Origin: Durusdinium trenchii
Lineage: Eukaryota; Sar; Dinophyceae; Suessiales; Symbiodiniaceae
Length of the DNA: 64,000 bases
Assembly: GCA_963970005.1 (NCBI GenBank)
Contig: CAXAMN010023350.1
Location: 532,805-596,804, forward strand
Direction of reading: 5' to 3'
Part shown: piece after piece, positions 1 to 11,960 of the stretch
Layout: each line of letters opens with the position of its first letter
How positions within the stretch are numbered: the stretch's first letter is position 1
Translations under genes and position numbers: made by a program
The notes under the pieces: generated by a model
Databases searched by the model: none
Told to the model about the DNA's origin: nothing
Seen by the model: the letters and a program-made list of their open reading frames with translations, nothing else

Positions 1-205
1 TGTCCCGGTCATGCTGTGATGGTGTCCTGGTTATGTTTTGAAGGTGAGCCCGGTCATGTTTGGATGGTGTCCAGGTCATTGATGCTGGTGTCCCCGTCAT
101 GTGGTGATGGTGTCCTGGTCGTGTTGCGATGGTGTCCCGGTCATGTTGTGATGGTGTCCCGGTCTTGTGATGCTGGTGTTCCGGTCGTGTTGTGATGGTG
201 TCCAA
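1..205. repeat. Minisatellite, about 22-bp unit
   Basis: A degenerate tandem array of a unit close to GGTGTCCCGGTCATGTTGTG plus AT, in about nine copies that vary in length and sequence. It begins at the window edge, so the array may extend further left. Short open frames across it simply reflect the repeat and are not counted as genes. Confidence 0.85.
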
Positions 206-3200
206 GGAAGAGATGGTCGATGTGTTGAAAACAGCAGTTGTTTCCAGATTTTTGTTGTCCCAGTTTGTATCTTGCTGTTGGGGTCTCCAGCTGGGCTAAT
301 ATTGTTTTTGCTTAAAAAGATTATTCTGGCTCCTTGTACCCATGGCTGGCGTGCCCGACTCAAGCTTAATGACTGTACCTAAAATTGCAAATTCTCAATA
401 ACCGATTGAAAATGGTTTCTCTTTACAGGGAATCGTTTGTTTTGCAAACTGCCGAGTGATTCTCCTGGGAGTCAATACGAACAACTCGATGGAAAGCATC
501 GGTCTGGAGAAAGGCACAAGCCTCACAAGTGGAGCAGCACACTGAGATTAAACGTTTAGGCTAGGCGGTTGCGCATCACGTTGATAGATTGGTTGAGTGC
601 ACCAATTCTGTTTTGCTACAAAAGAATCATCGTTAAATTAAACAAGGCATACGTTGATCTACTCGTCGAACTGTTTCGCCGTTCAGGCGATATACAGAAA
701 TACACTGCCCACGATGTGAACTGGAACAAATCGTCAGGTAAACATGTTGGCAACAAATGCAATCCCTCTCCTGTCTGGAATTGCTTGCATCTTCCAGCAC
801 TGCTTCAGCTATAGATCGGGAGCTGACCTGCTGGCACTTGAGGTTGCAGGGGTGACGACAAAAGCTGGCAGAAGGGGCAAGACTTGGAACAAGTCATTTG
901 GCACCAGGTCAATCAGGCCACGATGATGGGGATTGGTGGAGAAGCGACATGAGATCTTACAACCACACGCGAGGTGATGTGAATTGAGCACCCAATTTTT
1001 GGAGAAGAGATGCATGAGATGCTCTGCAGCTAGCTTACGGTATGTGTTATAGCAGTTGGACTGTTGGACCCGAACAAGCCGAGATCACATCAAACAAGAT
1101 TTTAAAATACTAAGTAAAAAGCAGGAGAGATTGACTTTCCGGCCTCGCATCCTGTGTGGTCAGGATGGACGCAGTATACACATCTTAGCCACGCAAATGC
1201 TGCAGCAATCACCTAGGCCAGCGGCTCTGCAAATTGCTCCGTCAAATCCACTTGGACAAAACAGGTCATGTTGCCCTGTACCTTCGAAAAGCGTGTGTCG
1301 TGTCAGACTGAGTGGTGCACTGGCAAACTCCGATGGCTTCGGATATGCATAGAAATGCAGCCAGCTTTTTTGGCCAGCACTTGATCTTCTGTCGTGAATA
1401 AACTATATCAAGTAGATTTGTAAAGCGGGAAAGGGTTGACTCCCGCTCGAGCCGAGCTGGCTGTGGACTCACTGAGCTTTCTTCGCACATTGCTGCCCAG
1501 GCTGACCCCACTCTCTCACATTTATGACTGGGTCCTACGGTCCAAAATCCTTATAATGATGCACATATATGCACATATATAGTTAAGTACCTATCTCCAC
1601 ATGACTGTGTGGGTGGTTGCCAGCTGGCGTGACAACTTGACACACTGAGGAGACAGCAACAGCTGAGAAGCCAAGGCAAAGGAAGTAACCTCAAATGATC
1701 GATTCATGTACGAGCCGCCATGCCTGCTTGCATTCACATGGGTTAACACATTGACCTGGCCAATTAACTCATGCAGTTTGCTTGTAAACAAATCAGCTCC
1801 TTGTCCTTTGTCAATGCACCTTGCGCCACTGTACATTGCAAGAGTTGTTGCCTATTTAAGGCGAAGCATGGTTCCCAGTGCCATCACACGGGAATCACAA
1901 GCGACAAGCTTCCACAGCCAGGAGTGTTGAGTCTGGGCCAAAGATTTGCCCGGGCTACGAGAAACTTTGCCAAGCTAAAAAGAATGTTCCCGCTTTTTCG
2001 CCCAATTATTGCCTGGCTATCATGACTCATAATGCGGTGGATTCGCATGCTATCGTGCACCAGCATGTTCCCGCACAACCTCTCCCTCTGTGCATGGTAT
2101 ATATTTTTTTTATTTATACAATATTTATACAATATTAAATATATATATATACCTAATGTATATGTATATATGTTAAAATATATATATATATACATATCAT
2201 ATTGTGCCGGTTTTATGATTGACCATGTCTTTTTGGCCCCTGCACAGGACTACAAAATACTACAAGTCATGTGCTTACTTTCAACACGGATCCATGTTCG
2301 CCCTAAATCCCCTGCTTGGGCCCATGATGTCACACACACACACACACCCCACATGCTTGTGGATACACAAGCGACAGGCATGAAATGACTATGCAGGCGC
2401 ATGCTAGCGCACTTGATGGATCCAACGTATACAAGGCCAATGTACATTTATGCCGCTAGTGTTGAGCAAATCTACCCTTGCAGCGACTCTCCCACGTCTT
2501 TGTAATTCATGGGTCCGGTCAACAGTCAACTTTGTAACATGTTGTAACCCTTGTTCGACTGTGGACTCAGGTGTTTGTTGGAAAAGCGTCACCCAAATCT
2601 GAATTCGTGAGAAGCTTGGTGCGTTAACTGCAAACACAAGACTCTTAGCCATTGCTAAAGGCAATGGAACGTGTGCATGCAAAATTCGTTTGCTGAGCAA
2701 ACTCCCTGCTCTGTCACGAACTGTATGCACCCAACAACTTGCGGATACGAGCGAACAAGTTTAAGATATATATATATAGTTTAAATCTGAGTGATCCATT
2801 CCAGTGTAAGTCTCACTGAAATGCGATCCGCATACAGTACTCTGAGCCTTTGGCAGGGTTTGGGTGAAACCAGCGAAGTAGAAACATCTTACATCGACTT
2901 GCCATAAGTGGAGAAGCACTGCTCCTAACTGTAGCCCCAATGAGCACCTTCCTTGGTGAGAAGCATCGGTTTGTGCGTCATCTTGTGAAACTGGATGACC
3001 GAAGCAAAGTGCCCATGTAGATTGACCCATTTGTGTGCCCACTTGATAGGGGCGGCCAAGCGGCATTGATGAAATAGGTTGGTCCTTTGCAGCTTCGGTC
3101 TGATGAGTTGAAAACTCTGTGTTTATTTTTGCTACTACCATTTTTTAAGGCAGGATGTAAGAGGTAGGCTAAAGCTATTAAGTAGTCTCCACTGTCCAAA

Positions 3201-3240
3201 GCACCATTGATCAACAACACACACTATTAGGATCTATTAG
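206..3240. other. No recognisable gene; simple-sequence tracts only
   Basis: I see no protein-like reading frame here on either strand. It contains an AT-rich tract at 2097-2200 (TATATA and AATATA runs), an (AC)n run at about 2331-2347 and a short TATATA run at 2766-2778. Everything else looks like unique, unassigned intergenic or intronic DNA. Confidence 0.5.
2097..2200. repeat. AT-rich microsatellite tract
   Basis: Almost entirely A and T, with repeated ATATAT blocks interrupted by short TTTTTTT and TTAAA pieces. It is a simple sequence with no coding signal. Confidence 0.8.
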
Positions 3241-3354
3241 GACGCTACTAGCTAGGACACAGGATAGTTCACGCTTCTTCAAGGAAGCTGTCGCAGCCTG
3301 GGGGCACGGGGGAGCTTCCTTGAAGAAGCGCCCGCACTAATCCTTTGGTTCCTA
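3241..3354. mobile_element. Short hairpin (MITE-like) dispersed element, copy 1
   Basis: The block GACGCTACT...GGATAGTTCACGC, then a foldback, then CGCACTAAT...TGGTTCCTA recurs at 25672-25830 and 26490-26580. In this copy the foldback arms 3273-3289 and 3313-3329 are perfect 17-bp inverted complements (GCTTCTTCAAGGAAGCT / AGCTTCCTTGAAGAAGC) around a GC-rich loop of about 23 nt. Three dispersed copies sharing flanks and core suggest a short non-coding mobile element. I see no clear target duplication, so calling it a MITE is inference. Confidence 0.5.
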
Positions 3355-4249
3355 ACCATGCTTCACTCAGGCGGACATCTAGGGCTCTCACCAGCACACT
3401 CTATATACTCATCTCTACTCTATCCGTTTTTATCCTCTGCTTTCATAAGAACTTGCGTCAAGACACGGGTGCGGCTGACTGGTGGCAAAGTCGGAGAAGG
3501 AGGAGACACCAGCTCTGTTCCAAAGAGCGGCACCAGCCTGCACATTTGGGAGCTCGAAGTGGACAACTACTGTATATATACTGTCAGCAGGTGACATGGG
3601 TACTTTCCAGAATCAGTATGAGCAGATGACATGGGTCTGGAATATGGGTGGTGAGAGTCATCAAAAACAAATGACATAGGTTGGCGGCATGGTTATCACT
3701 TAATCCACATCCACTTTGTCATTGGTCCCGTGCAAGCAAGAAACGCTTCCATGGTAGACGCCCTTATTCTACCAACTTTCCCACTAGCGTCTTCCGGTCT
3801 TCATGGTCATGAGCTAATGCGCCGTCACACCACAAAACAAATCACTCAATGTTTCTATTGTTCACAGTGTGCCATGCTCTGTCCACAAAACAAATGACAT
3901 GGGCAGTTCTATGCGATTCTCAATTTCAAGGTTCACGGTGTGGCATGTTCTGTCCCAAATGACATGGGTTTGATTATGCCGGTAAGGATAGTTTTGAGAG
4001 TCGGTCACTTGCCTAGACATAAAAGTTCGGTGTTTGTAAGCCGATGTCATCCGCAATTCTGGGATGCAGTCAAAGTTCTTTCTTTCCATGTTAACCTCAG
4101 GTGGCTCACAAAAGGTCTGCTACTTTGGCATGGATGCCCTCGGATGGCTCACAAAAGCTACCTTGGAATGGCTCCTTTGTCCTCTCAATTTAGGTTTGCC
4201 AGATCGGAACTCCTTTCTGCTCAATATTTTGCCCTCTGGTGGCTCATAC
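3355..4249. other. Unassigned DNA with short scattered AAATGACATGGG-type repeats
   Basis: No gene is recognised. A short motif close to AAATGACATGGG recurs at about 3592, 3622, 3667, 3890 and 3955. The stretch around 3860-3900 (TGCCATGCTCTGTCC...AAATGACATGGG) is echoed around 3942-3968, a local degenerate duplication. A second motif, GGCTCACAAAA, occurs at about 4103 and 4145. Confidence 0.35.
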
Positions 4250-4750
4250 CGGAGACAAAAAAAACAAAAGAAAAAAGAAACAGAAAATAGCCACGAGACA
4301 AGAAAAAACGGAACATAAGAGTGAGATGACACAAAGAAAACAACAAAATACAGAAATCACCGAGAAAAAACAAAATCACGAGACAAGAAAAACAAAAAAC
4401 TGTGAGAGATCACACAGAAGAAAGAAGAAGAAAAACAGCAGCAAAAGAGCAAAAACACAGCCAAAGAAAAAAAGAAAACGAGACAATAAAAAACAGTGAG
4501 AGATCCCACGGAAGAAAAAAACAAAAGAAAATCAAAATGCCAAGAAAAAAAAGGAGACAAGAACAACCACCAAAAATGAAAAAAACAGTAACAAATCACA
4601 TAGAATAGAGAAAAAAAACACAACTTAAAACCAAACAATACTCCTTAAAATTAAAAGAAAGTGACGGATCACAGAGACAAATTTTATAAAAACCAAACCA
4701 AACAATTGAAGCACCTAGATGACGAGGAAAAGAAACCAAAATAACAAAAG
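4250..4750. repeat. A-rich low-complexity tract
   Basis: About 500 bp of plus-strand A-rich DNA with degenerate recurring blocks such as GAGACAAGAAAAA and GTGAGAGATCACAC. Both strands show long open frames (Lys/Lys-Gln-rich on plus, Phe-rich on minus), but these come from base composition. Treat it as non-coding. Confidence 0.8.
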
Positions 4751-7740
4751 TGACAGAAAACACTGCTCATCACTGTTCATATGGATGCAGCGGTTGTCAA
4801 ACCGAGATTTATCTCACGCGTTCCAAAACGAGATCAATCGCACGTTCCAAAACAAGTGGGTTCTTCCCTAAACCATCCTGCTATGCTCCTCGTATGCCTC
4901 GCATGTTGCTTTCACGGCCATCTCGCCTCTCTTCTGTCAAATCACCACCGCGAGCAAATCGCCAATGTTTCTCTCCCTGTGGTGGGCCTACAACTTCGAT
5001 GGACATCTCATAGCCTGGCAAAATCGCCATCCGCTATTGTTTCAATTCCGTCTCGTCTCAAAGAAAAGAGACTGCAAGTATATAACCCTGCTGGCATTGA
5101 AGTAAATCTGACATCTGAGGTTCCAGCTGTATGCAGTTACCTCAAAGCGCTTGACTTCGGATTGAGCACCATTGACACGCCGGACCCTTGCGAACATCTC
5201 TGACGTTCTATCGAACGTGACCTGAGGCGTTGCTGCGGGTCATTTACAGGATCTTGATAAAAGCGACCATCGCCACGCAATGCCAGCAGCACACTAACAC
5301 GACGAATGCAACGGGCATGACAGTAGCAGTAGAGTGGGAAGCAGGAATACCTTAAGCAACTTCACCACCGACTGCCCCCTTCAAAGCCAAGGACTGACCT
5401 GTCCTGGGGTAGCCGGATGGTGAAGTTGTTTTCAAACTGCTGGTGGTACCCGACACATGCCAACGTTGGAATTTTGCCCCACCAGGCCGATCTTTTCCGC
5501 TGTGGTCACCTTGCAGTCTGCCCCTTACACTCTTCCATAGACGAGCGACGATGGCCCCATCAAGCTCCGGTTGGAGACCAGCCAGTGGCACGCTGCTTCG
5601 CCCAGATCGGAAGGCCGCTTCTAATCGAGAACCAGCTTCCCTCTGGTACAGCTGCACTTCCTTGGAACCAGTTAGCCGAGACGAGACTCATTTCTGGAGC
5701 ACGGAGGCAAATTGTGGCGAACCACTTGGTTGACAATTCCAAGTCACGCCAGTAGCTTGATCGATCGACATCCACACCTGAAGCAAACCAATTATAGAAT
5801 ACTATGAATGAGCAACTGGATGAGGCCGGGTCATTAAAATTTGTTCAGTCAAGTTACCTTTCCTGATTTTAACCACAAAAAGTAGCCCTCTGGTAAAAGC
5901 TCTCTGAGGCGACTGCTGATCGAATTTCTCCTCGCTTGTGGGCACCTTTGAGGAATGCCCTTGCAGCTCGCTTCGCTTCAGGGGTCTCCTGGGCCAGCTA
6001 GAGCCAATGCAGGCGGTTTCAGAGCGGCTTTACGATGTGAATCTTGTGTTGCTTTCTTCGGCCACCTCCCTGTGAGATCCTTCGAGCGCATTTCACTTAC
6101 CCTATGCTTCAATGCCCAGCGATGCTCAGCCTCGCTGTAAACATTCCAGGTCTCCACCATGAGGAGACACAAGACTCTGGATTGCGTGACCGGTGAACAC
6201 CGCTACATCATTGCGGGAACTTCTATAACATTCTATAACCATGAACACACCTGAATCACAAGTGCAGCATTGTGCAAGTTTGTTGTGCGAGGACACGCTT
6301 TCCCCACAGAAAAGTATAATGGCGAAACACCCTGAGCAACCAATCTCCTCAGGCTCCTTTGGCCCCACAATGAACATAATATAAAGACAATGTCCACCCT
6401 CTTTCTCGTATTTTAAACAATGTGCCCGGCTTCTGGTCCTGCCGCAATATTTATAAACCCCACAGACATACCCAGAACATCCCAGAACACTATATTACGG
6501 AGGCACCCATGATTACGACATATTACGACGTTCCTAGCGTCATCGAAGTGCCCTCCAACTGCCACATTGAAATACAAAGACTTACGGCTTGGCATGTGAC
6601 TTGCTTGACTTGCTTCGAGAAGTGCACTTGCGGACCAAACGACACGGGTTCCCTTTGCACTGTACACGCTGGTAAGTATGACGTTGGCCAAGCAGCATCT
6701 TCTCTGCCAGAGCGAGGTGTGTCAGTCGAGATTGGCTGAATGGCGCTGGACGTCCTGTCGTCATGTTATTTGCGATCTGTACGACAATGCCTAGCATCTT
6801 GACATCTAGTCTAATTGGCAAAGTTTGACAGAATCACAAGCGCATCACAACAAAAAAGAACCGAACACATCCACATGTCAGCGCCAGCGCAACACGACGA
6901 AATGCGCACTGCATTTGCATCACCTTGTGACTTCATCTTCAAAGGATTCAGCACGTCCAAGGCTGGACGCTCGCTTCGTGTACCATTTTCTCCTCAAACA
7001 GCAGTTGGCTTTGTTCCGTAGCAATCTAAGAAAAGGTGTCTGCGCCAAAACACCCCATGTAGCCAGAACATTTGGATACATTTAGAACAATCTCGGCTGT
7101 CTGTCATGACATGGCCTCCTGGCCTCCTATATATATAGTTGTCGTATGCTGTGTTTGAACTTCTCTCTGCTACAGAATTCAAATATATTCCAATTCTTCT
7201 TCCTTCGCTTGGTCGAAATCTACGACTGCCACGGTGTCAACGTCCTCAAACCTTGGAAATATATATATATATAATTCCGTGTCAAGCTGCTGCCCTTCTC
7301 CATCTGCATAGGTCCGCCGTGCCAGGTCAGCAGAACTTGCCTAGCAAGCTGGTCGTGTAATGTGACTTGGCGTCTGGTAGTCCCATGTCACACGGAAGGA
7401 ACTCACCTGCAACCCAGTAGCACGCGTTGAAGCACTCCAGCTTCTGCGCAGCTTCGTTGTCTTGCGTCCACGTCCATGCTCAGGTGAGCTTGAGTCATCG
7501 ACTTCAACTTTCCGAGGCAGCAAAGCCTTGATATAGACCTGAATAGCAACATAAGATTGGTAGTACCTGGTAGAGTCTTCTTGTGTTCCCTGTTCTTCTT
7601 TGGGGGGGTTAGGTATTTAATGTACATGTGTGTGTGTGTGCATGTGCAATACAGTAGGCAAGATCTACAATCTACAGAGTGAGCCAAAGCAAGCCTTCAA
7701 GCAAACATGCATAAGCTCCCGTCCGAGCAAGCGAGAGACG
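4751..7740. other. No recognisable gene
   Basis: Several 60-110-codon open frames exist on both strands, but none shows a recognisable motif or a convincing protein-like composition. AT-rich runs occur near 7125-7138 and 7258-7272, and a (GT)n run lies near 7629-7640. Undetected short exons cannot be excluded. Confidence 0.4.
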
Positions 7741-7769
7741 CATGTGCCGCGTGAATTTGCATCTTCACA

Positions 7770-7975
7770 GTAACAAGTGCATCACACTACTAGTAGCAAG
7801 TGCATGCATTACTAGTAACAAGAGGCTACTATTACTAGCAGCAAGAGCATTACTCAAAGGGCTTCACTCAAAAGAGCTTACTACTTGCAACAACAGGTGC
7901 ATTACTACTAGTCACAAGTGCATTACGACTAGACTAGTAACAAGCGCATTACTAGTAACAAGTGCATCCAAAGGA
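7770..7975. repeat. Degenerate minisatellite, ACTAGTAACAAGTGCATT-type unit
   Basis: An irregular tandem arrangement of a roughly 20-bp unit built from ACTAGTA, ACAAG and TGCATTACT, in about eight variant copies. A related short-unit array (CTACTAGGAGCAAGGA) lies at 10068-10170. The CTACTAG words also occur in the MITE-like elements near 3241, 25672 and 26490, so the families may share an origin. Confidence 0.6.
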
Positions 7976-8160
7976 TATCTCCCAGCTTCGGTTCCAAAAC
8001 GGGCTTGGGAGAGTTGAACAGTTGGTCTTGTCTCTTCTGGTGGAAATCGGCAGGAGGGAAATGAGGGAATCGAAATGGGTCAAACCCATTCTCCACTGAT
8101 CCAGAAATTTGCATTCCATACTTACGCAGTCAGTCAGATCAGTCAGGGGAAGTTCACAGT

Positions 8161-8916
8161 TCACAAATTGTTCTGATGCAGCTTTCGCGTTGCCCAGCCC
8201 GCCTGGTTGAGCACTAAATCTTCCACTGTCAGCACGCGATCCTCATCTGGATGTTTCAAGTCCTTCCAAGGGTCGCGGGTGTCTGCACCTTCACGGCAGT
8301 CTTGTGCAAACTTGCTCTTGAAGGAGAGGTCCAAGGGAGGTGGAGGTGGCAAAGGTGCTGGCAAGGTTCGTTCAGGCATCTCCTGTTGGATGATTTGGCA
8401 TTCTCGTAGTTTCTTGAGGTCACTGCCACATCTAAGCAAATCCTTTTCGGTCACCGTGATCTGCTCTCTCTGCTCCTTTTTTGGAGGGATTGGTGGGCGC
8501 TTCTTGGAATACGCTGCGTTTGGTTCAATCCGTGTCGTGCGAACCAAATGAGGTTGATGGATTCTGGGGCCAGTGGCAGCCGGAGTGCTGACTGAATACA
8601 CTACAGGACCATCTCTCTGGACCTCCTTCTGTGGCACATGAGTCCACTCTAGCGATTGCCAGTTTTCTTTGGACTTCGAGCCTTCCCTGGAGAGGGAAGG
8701 GCGATCTCGATCCTCAAGCCTCCGTCGTGAAGGATCCTGAGACAAAGATCGTTCCTTTGAGTTTCTACGCCTTGTTTGCGCTGGACTCTTGTTGCTGGTG
8801 CTACCCCGTGTGCTCGGCCTTCTTTCTTCCAACTTCAACGTGGATTGGAGCTTGGGATCATCATTCAGCTTGCTGCCCTCAAGGTAGCCCAAACGAAGAG
8901 TAGAATTCAAAAGCAT
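8161..8916 (-). CDS. Hypothetical Ser/Arg/Pro-rich protein (possible exon)
   Basis: A 251-codon minus-strand frame, the longest open one in its neighbourhood. The translation is hydrophilic. An Arg/Ser-rich N-terminal half contains short motifs such as QTRRRNSKERS, a middle part holds PPIPPKKEQREQ, a run PLPPPPPLD lies near residue 195, and the C-terminal part is acidic (DPWKDLKHPDEDRVLTVEDL). It looks intrinsically disordered with no catalytic domain I recognise. The composition is less repetitive than nearby spurious frames, which is why I keep it. The stop is TGA-like at the low-coordinate end. The true start is uncertain, because in this genome the frame may be one exon of a longer gene. 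Confidence 0.4.
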   Translation of the reverse strand: MLLNSTLRLGYLEGSKLNDDPKLQSTLKLEERRPSTRGSTSNKSPAQTRRRNSKERSLSQDPSRRRLEDRDRPSLSREGSKSKENWQSLEWTHVPQKEVQRDGPVVYSVSTPAATGPRIHQPHLVRTTRIEPNAAYSKKRPPIPPKKEQREQITVTEKDLLRCGSDLKKLRECQIIQQEMPERTLPAPLPPPPPLDLSFKSKFAQDCREGADTRDPWKDLKHPDEDRVLTVEDLVLNQAGWATRKLHQNNL

Positions 8917-9899
8917 CGGCGATCTTTGCTGAGCAAAGACCCAACTCCCGAGTCCTAAGAAACGATTTGCTCACAGAGCGCCTTGAGCCTCTGATTTCGC
9001 ACAGAAGGACTTGGATGTATGCAACTGTGTGATACTACGTGACTATGCGACACTCTCCACCAGTAGTCATTGCCTACTAAAATGACTGTGCAGTTACCAT
9101 ACAGTTATATAGTAGAACACACTTGCATAGCCTGGCACAAGGAAGAGAACACACAAAACATGCCGCCGCATGTGCTAAGGTGGCCTGGCTCAGGTGCGGA
9201 GGCAAAGAGATTGTTCAGCTGGGGCCAAAAGGACTGCGAGCAAAGTCAAATGCATCTATTTTAAAAGTCCAATGCATGTTCCAAACATATATTTTTTATA
9301 TAATGACACCACAACCTGTGCCGTATATATTGCTCTATCCTCTGCATATGAATCAAATGTGTTCGCAAACAATGAGCAGAACGCGCCTTAAAAGTACAAA
9401 AATTGGAGCTCGTGATGATCATACTCTGGGCAGAACCTTCCTCTTTCGTCCAGACGCATTCAGTTGCCCCAGCACAAGCAGCGGGCCAGCAAGGATCCAT
9501 CGAATCGATGGCAGCTAACAGAGATAAAATGGGAATAACTGTCCGACTATTCCAGTCGGATTGAGCTGATTCCGGCTATTCCGGTGGGATTGAGCTGATA
9601 GCCAGCCATGACAAAGGCCAAACAGTAGAATAGATTAATAGATAGTAGACTGTAGACTGTAGACTCATATTACTCCACATGCCTGAACGCAAACAAACGC
9701 TTCGCTTTCCAGCCCAATGTTGCAAACCTTGGCCTGCGAAAGCATGGAATCCAAAGAATTGTTTTCGCAATGAAAGTCTAATAATTACTATGGCACTACT
9801 CATGGCAGCCTAAGGAGTTGCCTTACACGTCTTGCAAAAGCTTTCTGCAGACATCTCTATATGACATTCGGATGCAACTCACGAATTCGTCAGCAAAAT

Positions 9900-9962
9900 G
9901 AGTTCCGACTCAGTTCCGACTCAGTTCCGACAAGGTACTCTTCCGACTCAGTTCCGAATGAG
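9900..9962. repeat. Minisatellite, TTCCGACTCAG unit
   Basis: Five variant copies of an approximately 11-bp unit (GTTCCGACTCA). A short duplication, CTATTCCGG/AGTCGGATTGAGCTGAT, lies about 350 bp upstream at 9549-9600. Confidence 0.7.
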
Positions 9963-10067
9963 TGGATCAACTCAGGCTTGCCATGCAGCCTTGGCAAGGA
10001 CTGATGGGGCATCGACATTTGCCGGCAAAAACTCTTCAAACTTCGAGACTCAACAAAGGGCATCGCT

Positions 10068-10170
10068 ACTAGGAGCAAGGAGGCATCGCTACTAGGAGCA
10101 AGGACGCTACTAGTAGCTCCTGGCATTACTACTAGGAACAAGAAGCTACTACTAGCAAGGACGCTATGAA
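10068..10170. repeat. Short CTACTAG-based minisatellite
   Basis: Tandem and near-tandem copies of GCATCGCTACTAGGAGCAAGGA and variants with ACGCTACTAGTAG. The words resemble those in the array at 7770-7975 and the flanks of the hairpin elements. Confidence 0.6.
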
Positions 10171-10682
10171 ACAGAACAACAACATGAAAAATGATGTTTG
10201 TCTCGGTCTTCGGTCGCGAGTGCTCGGCAGCAACAAAGTTGTTTGCAATTAAAATTGTGTTTGCATTTGTTTGATGACTTGTAAAACCTTGTGGATCCCC
10301 ACACTGCTCTGCAATCGACATGGTGATACTCAGCTCCTTTTTGAACTGCGCAACGGGACAATCTTTGTGGGTGGATTTATGATCATGTATGGACAGCAAG
10401 TGAAAAGGCCGCTCACTTTGGCACAACCATCTGCGGCAATCGCTGGATACATATCTTCTGTTCTCGTGCGGACCTTGACTCCAGCCAGCAGTCCCCTGGA
10501 CTTGCCTTGTTTGATTCCAAGGTGTCTTGTGGCCAGGATTGGGTCTAGCACAATGCTTCGTGACTCCATGGGCAAGCAGATTTGCAGTACAAGTCGCCCG
10601 TCGGGGCGGTCACCTGCTGCTTCAGTTGCGGAGGATGATGTTAACCTTCAGAGACATACAGTAATTATGTCTATTGTTTGCC

Positions 10683-11960
10683 TCAAAGCTCTGAAATTCC
10701 AGCACCCAGCGGATCGAATGGAGGTGGGGGTCGCAGCCACTCTTCACTGGGAGGTGTATGCAAAACTCCGATCAACTCAGGAAGGCACGAGGAAACAATG
10801 CTCCGAAGCTCAGTCTTGGTTTCACTACCGTCATGTCGCGGACGTTTGCAGCCCTGCATCTCGCACTGCGTCTCGCTTGACGTGTTGGGCTCAGCTACTT
10901 CACTTGCTGAATCCTCAATCTTTGTTTGCACAGCCTGGTCCAGGCTCTTTGCCAGCTCAATTTGCAAAGGATGGAGCTGCTGCCGCACGTGTTGCTGGAT
11001 TTTCATCTGTTGATCATCAAGAGGAGGGCGCAAGCGTCGCCCACAACGAGCCAAGCGCGAGGCGACCTCCAAATGCTGCTGCTTTGCTCGATCCTGCTGG
11101 ACAGCTGCACAGGTGCCTTGTAGGGCACACCTGCCAACTACAACTGGCCAGCACAAAGCACACCACCCTTCTGCCTTTCTGATTGGACTGGGGGCATCTC
11201 TTGCATCTGCAATCAGGAACCATTTCTTGGCGACTGAGGATGGATGATGGGGGAAGTCCATTACAATGTCTGCTTGTGACCAGAGTTGCTTCCTAGCAGC
11301 ATTGCGCAAAGCTCTGGCACCAAAGTCATGGTCTCCCTTGGGCGGATAGAACTGCATTGCCAGCTTTCCATGTTCAACAGCGACTTGTCTCAGCGACGAA
11401 AATAGTGTCTGAAGTTTGGCTTGTGATGCTTGTGATTCCTGGCCTGACTGGCGTGGTTCAACTAGCCATTGAACTGCGCTCACCGACAAAATAGCGTCAG
11501 CAATCCCGCTGCGCAAGGGCAGCGGCTGCGACATGTCAGCGAGGACCCGGTCTCGCCTTGAAAGCCAAGGAAGGCCAGAGCTGAGATCCACTTTCTCTGA
11601 AGCGGAAGCATCAAGTAAAACCGACTCAGTATCAACTTGTGAAATTGCCCTGTCTTTGACTGCAGGAAGTCGAATTCCCAGCAATGAAGATTCTTCGGTG
11701 GTCGTTGCCAGCATGTGCGCACTGCTATCAAAAGCCAGGATGTATGGCACCGGTGAGCCACTGCCGTGTGCCAAGGCCTGGAATGTCAAAGTGCTCAGAC
11801 CACCTCCCGCACCCAAGTCGAGGACGAGGCTGCCGGGCCTTCGCGGTAAAAGACCACCGAGTGCCACGGCAGAGTAAGTCAGTTCAGCTTGGATACGGGC
11901 GGCCTTTGGCACTCGATGGTACCTCTCCGCTTCACTCTGCTCGTAGTACTCCTTACTCCG
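10683..11960 (-). CDS. BUD23: BUD23/WBSCR22-like 18S rRNA (guanine-N7) methyltransferase
   Basis: A SAM-dependent methyltransferase of the BUD23 family, which in eukaryotes methylates a guanine of 18S rRNA during small-subunit assembly. Counting from the codon at 11912, motif I is DLGAGGGLS (32-40), the acidic SAM-binding strand FDSSAHML (61-68), the family box ADMSQPLPLRSG (125-136), SVSAVQWL (143-150), QFYP (187-190) and DFPHHPSSVAKKWFLI (219-234). The frame stays open upstream and gives EYYEQSEAERY (to 11951), matching the family's N-terminal FY.E.EA.KY region, so 11912 is not the start; the first Met is probably in a small upstream exon. About 170 further residues, Gln/Arg-rich and unlike the usual basic BUD23 tail, follow the domain. 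No intron is visible, so a retrocopy is possible. Confidence 0.75.
   Translation of the reverse strand, partial: RSKEYYEQSEAERYHRVPKAARIQAELTYSAVALGGLLPRRPGSLVLDLGAGGGLSTLTFQALAHGSGSPVPYILAFDSSAHMLATTTEESSLLGIRLPAVKDRAISQVDTESVLLDASASEKVDLSSGLPWLSRRDRVLADMSQPLPLRSGIADAILSVSAVQWLVEPRQSGQESQASQAKLQTLFSSLRQVAVEHGKLAMQFYPPKGDHDFGARALRNAARKQLWSQADIVMDFPHHPSSVAKKWFLIADARDAPSPIRKAEGWCALCWPVVVGRCALQGTCAAVQQDRAKQQHLEVASRLARCGRRLRPPLDDQQMKIQQHVRQQLHPLQIELAKSLDQAVQTKIEDSASEVAEPNTSSETQCEMQGCKRPRHDGSETKTELRSIVSSCLPELIGVLHTPPSEEWLRPPPPFDPLGAGISEL

Noticed and set aside
4239..4638. Lys-rich (plus) and Phe-rich (minus) open frames
   Set aside because: Both come from an A-rich low-complexity tract; no codon structure or motif.
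6422..6739. Small Cys-rich frame (WHVTCLTCFEKCTCG) resembling a zinc-binding domain
   Set aside because: The Cys spacing does not match a LIM or other known finger, and the rest of the frame is not protein-like.
10271..11182. 303-codon plus-strand frame
   Set aside because: It lies antisense to the BUD23-like gene, whose motifs are clear on the minus strand.
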